Made by a program: the position numbers and the translations under genes. From NCBI GenBank assembly GCA_035533375.1, contig DATLTV010000049.1, positions 1 through 8,354 on the forward strand: DNA of 8,354 bases, written 5' to 3'. Every line of letters starts with the position of its first letter. The stretch's first letter is position 1. Of this stretch, positions 1-6,201 are shown piece by piece. The DNA is from DATLTV01 sp035533375 (GTDB lineage Bacteria > Patescibacteriota > Minisyncoccia > UBA6257 > 2-01-FULL-56-20). The notes below the pieces were generated by a model that was not told where the DNA came from, did no database searches, and worked only from the letters and a program-made list of their open reading frames with translations.

Positions 1-432
1 CATTATATGAGCGCTGAATTCGCGCAAAAAAACGGCATCGATTTCATCTGGGCGAGATTTTTTTACGTCTACGGTCCCGGCCAGAAATCACATTCGCTCA
101 TTCCGCACTTGATCGAGCGGAAGCGCGCCGGTCTTCCTCCCGACCTCAAAACTCCCGGTGCTGCGAACGATTTTGTCTATGTCGGCGACGTCGCGCGCGC
201 CCTCGCGATGATTCTCGAAAAGCACAAGCCTAGCCAAAGCAATACCTATAATATCGGTTCGGGCCGGCTTTCCGCCGTGAAAGATGTTGTTAACCAGATT
301 TACAAAAAAAGTATCGTAAAAGCGAAAAAAGTGCCCGGTTTTTACGCCGATGTTTCGCTAATAAAAAAAGAGATTGGTTGGAAGCCGCGCACTTCACTCA
401 AAGCGGGAATTCGTGCTACGATAGGTGAGTGA
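1..432 (+). CDS. NAD-dependent epimerase/dehydratase, C-terminal part (5' truncated)
   Basis: This is the C-terminal half of an extended short-chain dehydrogenase that acts on a nucleotide sugar in the cytoplasm. The frame is open to the first base of the window, so the ATG at 7 is probably internal: the residues just before it (HYM) continue a helix that normally follows the catalytic YxxxK. Visible family landmarks are RFFYVYGPGQ, a substrate-loop motif, then NDFVYVGDVARAL, then YNIGSG, and near the end GWKPRTSLKAGI, the usual closing motif of UDP-glucose/dTDP-glucose-type epimerases. The Rossmann glycine motif and catalytic Tyr/Lys lie outside the window, so the exact substrate cannot be assigned. 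The TGA stop overlaps the GTG start of the next epimerase in a GTGA overlap, indicating one operon with translational coupling. The family call is firm; the specific reaction is unknown. Confidence 0.88.
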   Translation, partial: HYMSAEFAQKNGIDFIWARFFYVYGPGQKSHSLIPHLIERKRAGLPPDLKTPGAANDFVYVGDVARALAMILEKHKPSQSNTYNIGSGRLSAVKDVVNQIYKKSIVKAKKVPGFYADVSLIKKEIGWKPRTSLKAGIRATIGE

Positions 433-1310
433 AAATCTTTATAACCGGCTCGGAAAGTTTCGTCGCAAGAGAGCTCATTAAGCAATGCCTCGAAAGGGGA
501 ATTGAAGTTTCCGGCATCGATTTCGCGAAATCGAGCGATTTGCCGTACCAGTTTATCAAGGGCGACATCACCGAACCGGAACTCGCGAGCAAGATTCCCG
601 AAGGCGTCGATGCGGTTGTGCATCTCGCCGCCCTTTCGCGAGATCAAGATTGCGCAGGCAAGGCGTACGAGTGCTTTAATGTGAACGTGATGGGCACGCT
701 GAACGTCATGCGTGCGGCGAAGGCGAAGAACGCGAAGCAGTCCATTTTCGCTTCAAGCGAATGGGTGTACGAAAAGTTTGTCGGCGATGAGGAAAAAGAT
801 GAAGAAGCGTTCATCGATATCGCTGGGCATACGTCTGAATACGCGCTCTCGAAGCTCGTGAGCGAGGCGAACCTGCGCGAGGAATATAAGCACGGTTTCA
901 TGCCGACGACCATTTTCCGGTTTGCGATCATTTACGGCCCGCGCAAAACAAACTGGGCCGCCGTAGAATCGGTAATGAGTGCGGTCAAAAATAGCGATAC
1001 GGTTACGGTTGGATCGCTCAAATCCGGGCGGAGATTCTTGCACGTTTCGGACATTGCACGTGGAATTACCGCGGCTTTCGGCAGGACCGATTTTCAGATT
1101 ATCAACCTTTCCGCCGACAAGCTGGTGCGTATGGAGGACATTATCCGGGAGAGCGAAAAGATTTTCGGTAAAAAAGTGAAGATTATCGAATTGAACCCGG
1201 CCGCCATAAGCGTCCGCAACCCCTCGAACAAAAAAGCGAAAGAGCTTTTGGGCTGGCGGCCGCAAGTCGGTCTTGTAGCAGGATTACAAACCCTATTGCC
1301 TTTTGTGTAA
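429..1310 (+). CDS. Divergent NAD-dependent epimerase/dehydratase (extended SDR)
   Basis: A 293-residue extended short-chain dehydrogenase, predicted to oxidise, epimerise or dehydrate a nucleotide-activated sugar. The start is GTG at 429, overlapping the previous stop, because the Rossmann fold (MKIFITG) begins right there. Landmarks: nucleotide-binding loop at residues 6-13, GD at 45-46, HLAA at 65-68, FASSEWVY at 107-114 carrying the catalytic Ser, YALSK at 138-142 with catalytic Tyr138 and Lys142, RFAIIYGP at 164-171, RRFLHVSDIARG at 201-212, and GWRP at 275-278. The length is a little short for the family (about 300-340). Odd point: the loop reads TGSESFVA where TGGxGFIG is usual, so the second and third glycines are replaced by Ser and Ala, although the catalytic residues are kept. 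Its stop overlaps the next ATG by one base (TAATG). Substrate is not identifiable; sitting directly behind another epimerase suggests successive steps on one sugar. Confidence 0.88.
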   Translation: MKIFITGSESFVARELIKQCLERGIEVSGIDFAKSSDLPYQFIKGDITEPELASKIPEGVDAVVHLAALSRDQDCAGKAYECFNVNVMGTLNVMRAAKAKNAKQSIFASSEWVYEKFVGDEEKDEEAFIDIAGHTSEYALSKLVSEANLREEYKHGFMPTTIFRFAIIYGPRKTNWAAVESVMSAVKNSDTVTVGSLKSGRRFLHVSDIARGITAAFGRTDFQIINLSADKLVRMEDIIRESEKIFGKKVKIIELNPAAISVRNPSNKKAKELLGWRPQVGLVAGLQTLLPFV

Positions 1311-2242
1311 TGAAAAAGTTTGATCAAAAAGCGGCGGAGCAGATGCTCTATCTGCGCCTGGGGCAGATATTCATCAATGAGGAATCTAAGGCTGGAAAGT
1401 TCAAGATTCCAATGCATCTTGCCATGGGCCATGAGGCGATTGCGGTTGCCGTAAGCGATGCCTTGGCGTCCGAAGACAAACTCGTGCTTTCCCATCGAAA
1501 TCTTGCCTATAATTTGGTCCGCGCTGGAAAGGTGCGTCCTATTCTGGACGAATACCTTTTGAAGTCGACGGGGCTTGCAAAGGCAAAACTTGGTTCAATG
1601 AATCTCATCAATCCCGAGCGGAATGTGATATATACGTCGAGTATTTTGGGAAATAATTTTTCTGTTTCCTCGGGCATTGCCATGGCGGAGAAGGTACGCG
1701 GACTTTCGGGCGTGACTTTCGTGTTGGGCGGTGATGGTTCGATGGAAGAAGGAAGTTTTTATGAAAGCTTGACTATGATGAAGACGCTCGGACTCCGAAT
1801 TGTCGTGATTATCGAAAACAACGAATGGTCGCTTGCGACAAAAATTTCCGAGCGCCGCTGCCCGATCGATCTTCGAAAGCTCACTTCTGCGCTCGACATC
1901 TCCTACGAGTCGCTTTTCGGAAATGATGTCGAGAAATACATAAAGAAAATTTCCGAAGCTCGTGAACGCGCGTTAAAAAATGGGCCTATTTGCATCGAAG
2001 TAGCCCTAACGACTCTGGGCGATTCGCGGGGCCCGCAGACCCCCGAATATCCGGAGGGTAAATATATCAATTATCATGCGGGACCTTCGTCGTCGGTTGA
2101 TATCGCGAGGCATGCTCTGCGTGCAGTTCTCAAGGAAAGCGATGAAGATCCGATTTTTGTGCTTCGAGAAAAGATGGGTAAAGCAAAACTTTCCGAGCTT
2201 GCCGAAAGAATATTTAAGCAAATTCAAAGAGAACTTGTATAA
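1310..2242 (+). CDS. Thiamine-diphosphate enzyme, E1 alpha-like subunit
   Basis: A 310-residue protein resembling the alpha subunit of pyruvate or branched-chain 2-oxoacid dehydrogenase E1, the TPP-binding half of a heterodimeric enzyme. Evidence: MGHEAIAVAV at 39-48 (the G-x-E-A helix of E1 alpha), SHRNLAYNLVRAG at 61-73, LGSMNLI at 94-100 (matching GGSMH), ILGNNFSVSSGIAMA at 112-126, and the TPP/Mg motif GDG at 141-143 with the matching NN at 170-171, the normal spacing. It is shorter than a standard E1 alpha (about 330-370). The loop that usually reads R-x-x-G-H-S appears here as TTLGDS at 234-239, so the conserved His seems replaced by Asp238, and the residues that follow (SRGPQTPEYPEG) do not look like the usual phosphorylation-loop region. 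It overlaps the upstream epimerase by one base and the beta-like gene follows after one base. No lipoyl E2 or E3 gene is present, so it more likely acts in sugar metabolism than in a dehydrogenase complex. That role is inference. Confidence 0.85.
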   Translation: MKKFDQKAAEQMLYLRLGQIFINEESKAGKFKIPMHLAMGHEAIAVAVSDALASEDKLVLSHRNLAYNLVRAGKVRPILDEYLLKSTGLAKAKLGSMNLINPERNVIYTSSILGNNFSVSSGIAMAEKVRGLSGVTFVLGGDGSMEEGSFYESLTMMKTLGLRIVVIIENNEWSLATKISERRCPIDLRKLTSALDISYESLFGNDVEKYIKKISEARERALKNGPICIEVALTTLGDSRGPQTPEYPEGKYINYHAGPSSSVDIARHALRAVLKESDEDPIFVLREKMGKAKLSELAERIFKQIQRELV

Positions 2243-2243
2243 T

Positions 2244-3185
2244 ATGAAATACATCGAATACGTCAATGGTCTTATCAAGGAAGCGGTGGCGAGGCCGGAA
2301 CACGCGGTGCTTTTCGGCCAGAATATGAATGCGGGTTCTTGCCTCGGCGGACTCACGCGTGGCTTTTCGGTAAAACCCGCCGGCAAAATATGGAATTCCA
2401 CGAATGCAGAAAATAGCTTGGTGGGCTTCGGGTTTGGACTCATGCTCAATGGCGCGCAAGCGGGATTTTTTATGAAACAAATGGATTTTCTCGTACTGGG
2501 AATTGATCACCTCGTGAATACTTACAACATTATCCGCAACATGAAGCATCAGCCGAAAGAAGGATCATTCACGATTGCCGCGATGGTGGTAGACAGTGGC
2601 TGGGAGGGGCCGCAGTCGAGTCTGAATAATTTCGCTGATATTTGCTCAATCGCCCACGTTCCGGGATATGCCGTAACGAATAAAACCGATGCAGATTTCA
2701 TCGTGAGAAAGCATCTTATGCAACCGGGTTTCCGAATCTTGGGAATAAGCCAGCGCTTGGGAAAAACGGAGATTATCGATCCCGGTTCGGCGCTCGAAGT
2801 GTATGGAGCAGGAGAAATCTTTAAGTATAAAAGCGGTGAAGATGCGACACTCGTTTCCTTCAATTTTTCTTTTCCACAAGCATATGAGCTTGAGGCGAAG
2901 CTGCGTAAATCAAATATACACGCAGCGTTTTTCAATGTGAATTCGGCGATCGCGACGGATTGGACGCCGATCAAAGAAAGCGCGAAAATGACCAAGAAAA
3001 TCATTGTCGTGGATGATAGCAAAAGTGTTCATGTTGCCGCCGATGCCTTGCTCGCCGAATTGTGCACCGAAGTGCCGCTCGTGAAAAAAATTTTTATAAA
3101 ACGCCAGCTAGGCGAAAACTGGCTCCACCCGGCATCGGACGAGTTTGTTATAGACGATTCTTTATTGGACACGCTGAAGGGCTAG
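2244..3185 (+). CDS. Thiamine-diphosphate enzyme, E1 beta-like subunit
   Basis: A 313-residue partner of the preceding alpha-like protein, resembling the pyrimidine-binding/transketolase C-terminal half of E1. ATG 2244 was chosen although the frame is open back to 2076: similarity to E1 beta begins at MKYIEYVNGLIKEA, it follows the alpha stop by one base, and AAAGAGAA lies at suitable distance upstream. Landmarks: NAEN at 54-57 with Glu56 as probable TPP-activating glutamate, GFGFGLMLNGAQ at 61-72, MDFLVLGIDHLVN at 80-92, a transketolase C-domain beginning near 200 (DATLVSFNFSF), and KKIIVVDDSKSVH at 251-263. Odd point: the family motif GPQHSQ, carrying a catalytic His, appears as GPQSSL at 122-127, with Ser125 at the His position. 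With the alpha-like subunit this should form a heterotetramer, but the chemistry may differ from a normal 2-oxoacid dehydrogenase. E1 family membership is secure; the reaction is unknown. Confidence 0.85.
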   Translation: MKYIEYVNGLIKEAVARPEHAVLFGQNMNAGSCLGGLTRGFSVKPAGKIWNSTNAENSLVGFGFGLMLNGAQAGFFMKQMDFLVLGIDHLVNTYNIIRNMKHQPKEGSFTIAAMVVDSGWEGPQSSLNNFADICSIAHVPGYAVTNKTDADFIVRKHLMQPGFRILGISQRLGKTEIIDPGSALEVYGAGEIFKYKSGEDATLVSFNFSFPQAYELEAKLRKSNIHAAFFNVNSAIATDWTPIKESAKMTKKIIVVDDSKSVHVAADALLAELCTEVPLVKKIFIKRQLGENWLHPASDEFVIDDSLLDTLKG

Positions 3186-3207
3186 CGGTCTGGGATTCGG
3201 AACACGG

Positions 3208-3243
3208 TTTTCGCATAATAAATATGGCAGTATAATAAAGCGA
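3208..3243 (+). promoter_or_regulatory. Candidate promoter giving a leaderless transcript
   Basis: A perfect TATAAT lies at 3231-3236, and a weak -35 (TTTTCG, 3 of 6 consensus positions) lies 17 bases upstream at 3208-3213. Transcription starting about seven bases after the -10 would fall on the ATG at 3243, and no Shine-Dalgarno sequence precedes that ATG. This would start a second transcription unit (methyltransferase, GT2, GT9) in the 57-base gap after the TPP genes. No terminator is visible in this gap. The -10 is seen directly; promoter activity is inferred. Confidence 0.5.
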
Positions 3244-3986
3244 TGAAAACAAAAGATCCTGTTCGGGCATTTCGCGACAAGCGAGAGAAAAATATTCGGA
3301 AAATGAGCGGGGACAGAAAGCTGAAAAGCGCTGCCCAGCGGTTTTTTCTCCGCTCGACCGAAGCTGGGTATTCCTATAATTTCGAATGGCTCGGCAGGCC
3401 CATCATCCAGTATCCGCAGGATATTGTGGCGATGCAGGAAATTATCTGGAACGTAAAACCAGATCTCATTATCGAGACCGGCATTGCACACGGCGGCTCT
3501 ATAATCTTTTCGGCCTCAATGCTCGAGCTTCTCGGCGGCACCGGGCGCGTGGTGGGAATCGACGTCGATATCCGCGCGCACAACCGGCGCGAGATCGAGA
3601 AACATCCCATGTTTAAGCGGATTACGTTGATACAAGGATCGTCCGTGGCGTCGGATGTTCTCGCGCGGGTACGAAGGATAGCGAAGGGCAAGAAAAAAAT
3701 CATGGTTGTCCTGGATTCAAACCATTCGCACGAACATGTATTCGCTGAACTTAACGAATATGCGCCATTGGTTACGAAGGGGAGTTACCTCGTTGTGTTT
3801 GATACGGTAATCGAGCTCATGCCTCGCGGAGCGAACAAAAACCGGCCGTGGGATAGGGGAAGCAATCCTATGACCGCCGTTAAAGAATTTTTGAAGCACC
3901 ACAAGGAATTCCGAGTCGATCGTGACATTGAGGGCAAAATCGCGATAACGGTCGCGCCGAACGGCTACCTCAAACGGGTCAAATAG
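3243..3986 (+). CDS. CmcI/cephalosporin hydroxylase-family SAM methyltransferase
   Basis: A 247-residue class I SAM-dependent methyltransferase of the CmcI/rhamnosyl O-methyltransferase family, whose members in glycan clusters are presumed sugar O-methyltransferases. The family name cephalosporin hydroxylase is historical. Landmarks: YNFEWLGRPIIQYPQDIVAMQEI at the N-terminal lid (45-67, in two parts YNFEWLG and QYPQDI), SAM loop IETGIAHGGS at 77-86, acidic residue of GIDVDI at 105-110 for the ribose, VVLDSNHSHEHV at 155-166, and VVFDTVIE at 184-191. Asp158 and Asp187 are the likely metal/substrate ligands. The start ATG has no ribosome binding site but suits leaderless translation. It is followed by the GT2 gene after five bases, so it probably methylates a sugar of the glycan built by the next two enzymes. 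The acceptor is unknown. Confidence 0.88.
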   Translation: MKTKDPVRAFRDKREKNIRKMSGDRKLKSAAQRFFLRSTEAGYSYNFEWLGRPIIQYPQDIVAMQEIIWNVKPDLIIETGIAHGGSIIFSASMLELLGGTGRVVGIDVDIRAHNRREIEKHPMFKRITLIQGSSVASDVLARVRRIAKGKKKIMVVLDSNHSHEHVFAELNEYAPLVTKGSYLVVFDTVIELMPRGANKNRPWDRGSNPMTAVKEFLKHHKEFRVDRDIEGKIAITVAPNGYLKRVK

Positions 3987-3991
3987 GTTTT

Positions 3992-4009
3992 ATGTCCGCC
4001 ATGTCCGCC
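3992..4009 (+). repeat. Tandem 9-base duplication at the GT2 start
   Basis: ATGTCCGCC occurs twice in direct succession, giving MSA-MSA and two in-frame start codons. It is a perfect duplication, in frame, and precedes the conserved glycosyltransferase core, so it should be neutral for the protein but makes the true start ambiguous. Confidence 0.8.
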
Positions 4010-4861
4010 AAAAGGTCAGTTACAATCGGTCTCGGGACAAGAAACGGTTCGCGATATATCCGCGAAGCACTCGATTCGCTTTTAGCACAAACGCATAAGA
4101 ATTTCGAATTGGTTATTTCGGACAATGCCTCCACGGATAATACGCGTGAGATTTGCGAAGAATACGCGAAGAAGGACGCGCGCGTCCGGTACGTCCGTCA
4201 GGAATCAAATATCGGTCCGGCGGGAAATTTCAATTTTCTCAAAGGCAATGCAAAAAGCGAATTTTTCATGTGGGCGTCGGATGACGACAAGTGGGCACCA
4301 GCCTTTATTGAGAAATGTCTTGCCGCGCTTGATGCCGATCCGGGCGCGATTGTCGCGGTTGCAAACTACGTGCATTTCGACGATCTCGGTCGGACAAAAA
4401 AAGAATATCCGAAATTATTTTTTCCATTCAGGAAGGATTTATACGGCCGCCTCAAGGAATTTATCCTCTTCACGATTTATGGGGGGAAGAGCGTATTAAT
4501 ATGCGGTCTTTGGCGTCGCGAGAAAATATCGGATTTCCACCTGCATAACGGAAGGCATTTCGACGATACCGACTTCGTGTTTCGCTGTCTATCCAGGGGA
4601 TATTTTGTTTTGGTGGACGAGGTGCTTTTTTATAAACGCACGAAGGTTTTTGCTCTTGATGCCGAAGTCAGCTTCCCTATTCGGGTCAAGCGCATTGCGT
4701 CTAATATCAAAATGAGAGGAATGCTCTTGTGTTCGCCGCTCTATCTTCCCGGCATGATTTATCTGGCGAGCCTCAAGTCGTTGAACGTGAAAGAGAGGAT
4801 AAAGTTGATGCTTTGGAATTTATTCGCCGCGCTCAGGTTGTTTGTGATGGCGCGGCCTTGA
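3992..4861 (+). CDS. Family 2 glycosyltransferase
   Basis: A 289-residue GT-A fold inverting glycosyltransferase that transfers a sugar from a nucleotide donor to a growing glycan, probably at the inner face of the membrane. Landmarks: TIGLGTRNGSRYIREALDSL at 11-30 with the nucleotide-binding N-terminus, ELVISDNASTDNT at 39-51, metal-binding SDDDKW at 96-101 (the DxD motif), and FDDTDFVFRCLSRGY at 190-204 where an acidic residue should be the general base. The C-terminal part has two hydrophobic stretches, about 244-262 and 271-287, which could be membrane-associating helices. Two start codons are possible, ATG 3992 and ATG 4001, because of a 9-base duplication; AGG of the upstream stop region is nearer the ideal distance for neither (4 and 13 bases). 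Its stop overlaps a possible TTG start of the GT9 gene. Family certain; donor and acceptor unknown. Confidence 0.9.
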   Translation: MSAMSAKRSVTIGLGTRNGSRYIREALDSLLAQTHKNFELVISDNASTDNTREICEEYAKKDARVRYVRQESNIGPAGNFNFLKGNAKSEFFMWASDDDKWAPAFIEKCLAALDADPGAIVAVANYVHFDDLGRTKKEYPKLFFPFRKDLYGRLKEFILFTIYGGKSVLICGLWRREKISDFHLHNGRHFDDTDFVFRCLSRGYFVLVDEVLFYKRTKVFALDAEVSFPIRVKRIASNIKMRGMLLCSPLYLPGMIYLASLKSLNVKERIKLMLWNLFAALRLFVMARP

Positions 4862-4878
4862 TCGACCTATACATTGGA

Positions 4879-6183
4879 ATGCCGCAAAGAGAGTTTAAAA
4901 ATTATCTTAAGTTTTTCATAAAGCAGCGCGTGCTCGGCGCGATGCGCGACACTTTGCTTTGTTTTCGTCCGCAAAAAGTGAATACGGGCGGCTGGGGAGA
5001 ACGATTGCTCGTGATCAATATGAACGCTTTGGGCGACCTCGCGCTTTTTACGTCCGTTCTCAAGCACTATAAACAATCTTTTCCGGGAAAGAAGATCTAT
5101 CTGCTCCTGCGCGCCGATCTGGGGATCGGCAAAAAAGAACTCGGAGGATTCGTGGATGAAGTGATTGCGGTCGATCACCGAAAGTTTGGTCGCGATCCGT
5201 TTTATGCAGCCTCTTTTATGAGTCGATTGAGAAAAATCGGTTTTTATAAAGTGGCCGACCAAGGGCCGAGCGCGTCCGAGCTCATTGCGAGGATCATCTC
5301 CGTCCGGCTTGGCGCAAAAGAGGTATATGGATATGAAGGATTCGGCATCCAGTATCAAATTCCCATCGACCGGTCAATGAAAGATGCGATCCGCTTTTGC
5401 CAAAAAAATATTTTTCCCCGTTATACGCGGCTCATTCCGAGCATTGATAAAAACGCGAATCTTCGCCCGCTGCTTCACAACTATATCCGTCATCTTATCG
5501 CTATCTACGAAGGTGCGGGCGGCGCGCCTTCGGACGATTACGCGACGGAGCTTCCCGTCGACCCCGTGGCGCGGGAGCGGGTCGAAAAACTTCTCCTCGA
5601 CAACGGAATATCGCCCGGTACGTATTGTGCGCTTACCCTCGGCGCAAGCAGTGCGACCCGCCGATGGCCCGTTGAGCGATTCGCCGAAGCTGCCGAAGAA
5701 TTGAAAAAATCGGGAATCCCGATCGTTCTTATGGGCACTGCGGGGGAGTCGGGACTCGCTGCGCGATTCCACGAATTGTATTCCGGGACAATGATTGATC
5801 TTACCGGGAAGCTGTCACTTTCGGAACTTATCGCTCTCATCGACCGAAGTCTCTTTGTTTTTACGAACGATACGGGACCGGTGCACATCGCCGTCGCGCG
5901 CAAAACGCCGTCGTTATGTATTGTAGGCGCCGCGAACCCGGGGATGCTTTCGCTTTATGGTTATCGCGGTATGAATCGATGGGTGTCCGGCCCGGACGCG
6001 CCGTGTTTTTTCGATAATTGGCGGTGTGCCGTCGACCCGCCGGGCGGCCTGTCCCCATGCATTGACGGCGTCACGGTCGCGGCTGTTCGGGGCGAGCTTG
6101 TCGATCTTCTCGTATTGATCCGTGATGAAAAGGGGAAGAAGCGGGAAAATCTTCCGGCTGTTTTCTCCATCGAATTCCGCTAA
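4879..6183 (+). CDS. Family 9 glycosyltransferase (heptosyltransferase-like)
   Basis: A GT-B glycosyltransferase of family 9, the family of ADP-heptose:LPS heptosyltransferases; 434 residues from this ATG, longer than the usual 320-360 because of an N-terminal extension and a middle insert. Landmarks: LLVINMNALGDLALFTSVLK at 43-62 (the N-terminal glycine/Asp loop), VADQGPSASELIARI at 125-139, the donor-domain motif LGASSATRRWPVERFAEAAE at 254-273, VLMGTAGE at 283-290, and the family signature NDTGPVHIAVARKTPSLCIVG at 330-350 (NDTGPVHIA plus ...IVG). Start choice is uncertain: a TTG at 4858 would overlap the GT2 stop by four bases (TTGA), adding seven residues, and neither has a clear ribosome binding site. 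Longer open frame upstream to 4729 lies inside GT2 and is rejected. Context with an HldD-like epimerase and a probable RfaE-type nucleotidyltransferase supports a heptose donor, but other donors are known for the family. Confidence 0.88.
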   Translation: MPQREFKNYLKFFIKQRVLGAMRDTLLCFRPQKVNTGGWGERLLVINMNALGDLALFTSVLKHYKQSFPGKKIYLLLRADLGIGKKELGGFVDEVIAVDHRKFGRDPFYAASFMSRLRKIGFYKVADQGPSASELIARIISVRLGAKEVYGYEGFGIQYQIPIDRSMKDAIRFCQKNIFPRYTRLIPSIDKNANLRPLLHNYIRHLIAIYEGAGGAPSDDYATELPVDPVARERVEKLLLDNGISPGTYCALTLGASSATRRWPVERFAEAAEELKKSGIPIVLMGTAGESGLAARFHELYSGTMIDLTGKLSLSELIALIDRSLFVFTNDTGPVHIAVARKTPSLCIVGAANPGMLSLYGYRGMNRWVSGPDAPCFFDNWRCAVDPPGGLSPCIDGVTVAAVRGELVDLLVLIRDEKGKKRENLPAVFSIEFR

Positions 6184-6201
6184 GCTCTTCGCCCGCGAGA
6201 A

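Noticed and set aside
2076..2243. Upstream extension of the E1 beta-like frame
   Set aside because: It lies entirely within the E1 alpha-like gene, shows no E1 similarity, and the ATG at 2244 follows the alpha stop with a plausible ribosome binding site.
2238..2243. TATAAT just before the E1 beta-like ATG as a promoter
   Set aside because: Transcription would begin inside the gene, after its start codon, no -35 is evident, and the genes are clearly coupled.
4729..4857. Upstream extension of the GT9 frame
   Set aside because: It overlaps the conserved end of GT2 by over 120 bases and has no recognisable family sequence.
6184..6201. A terminator between the convergent GT9 and FkbM genes
   Set aside because: Only a three-base-pair stem can be drawn and there is no T-tract.
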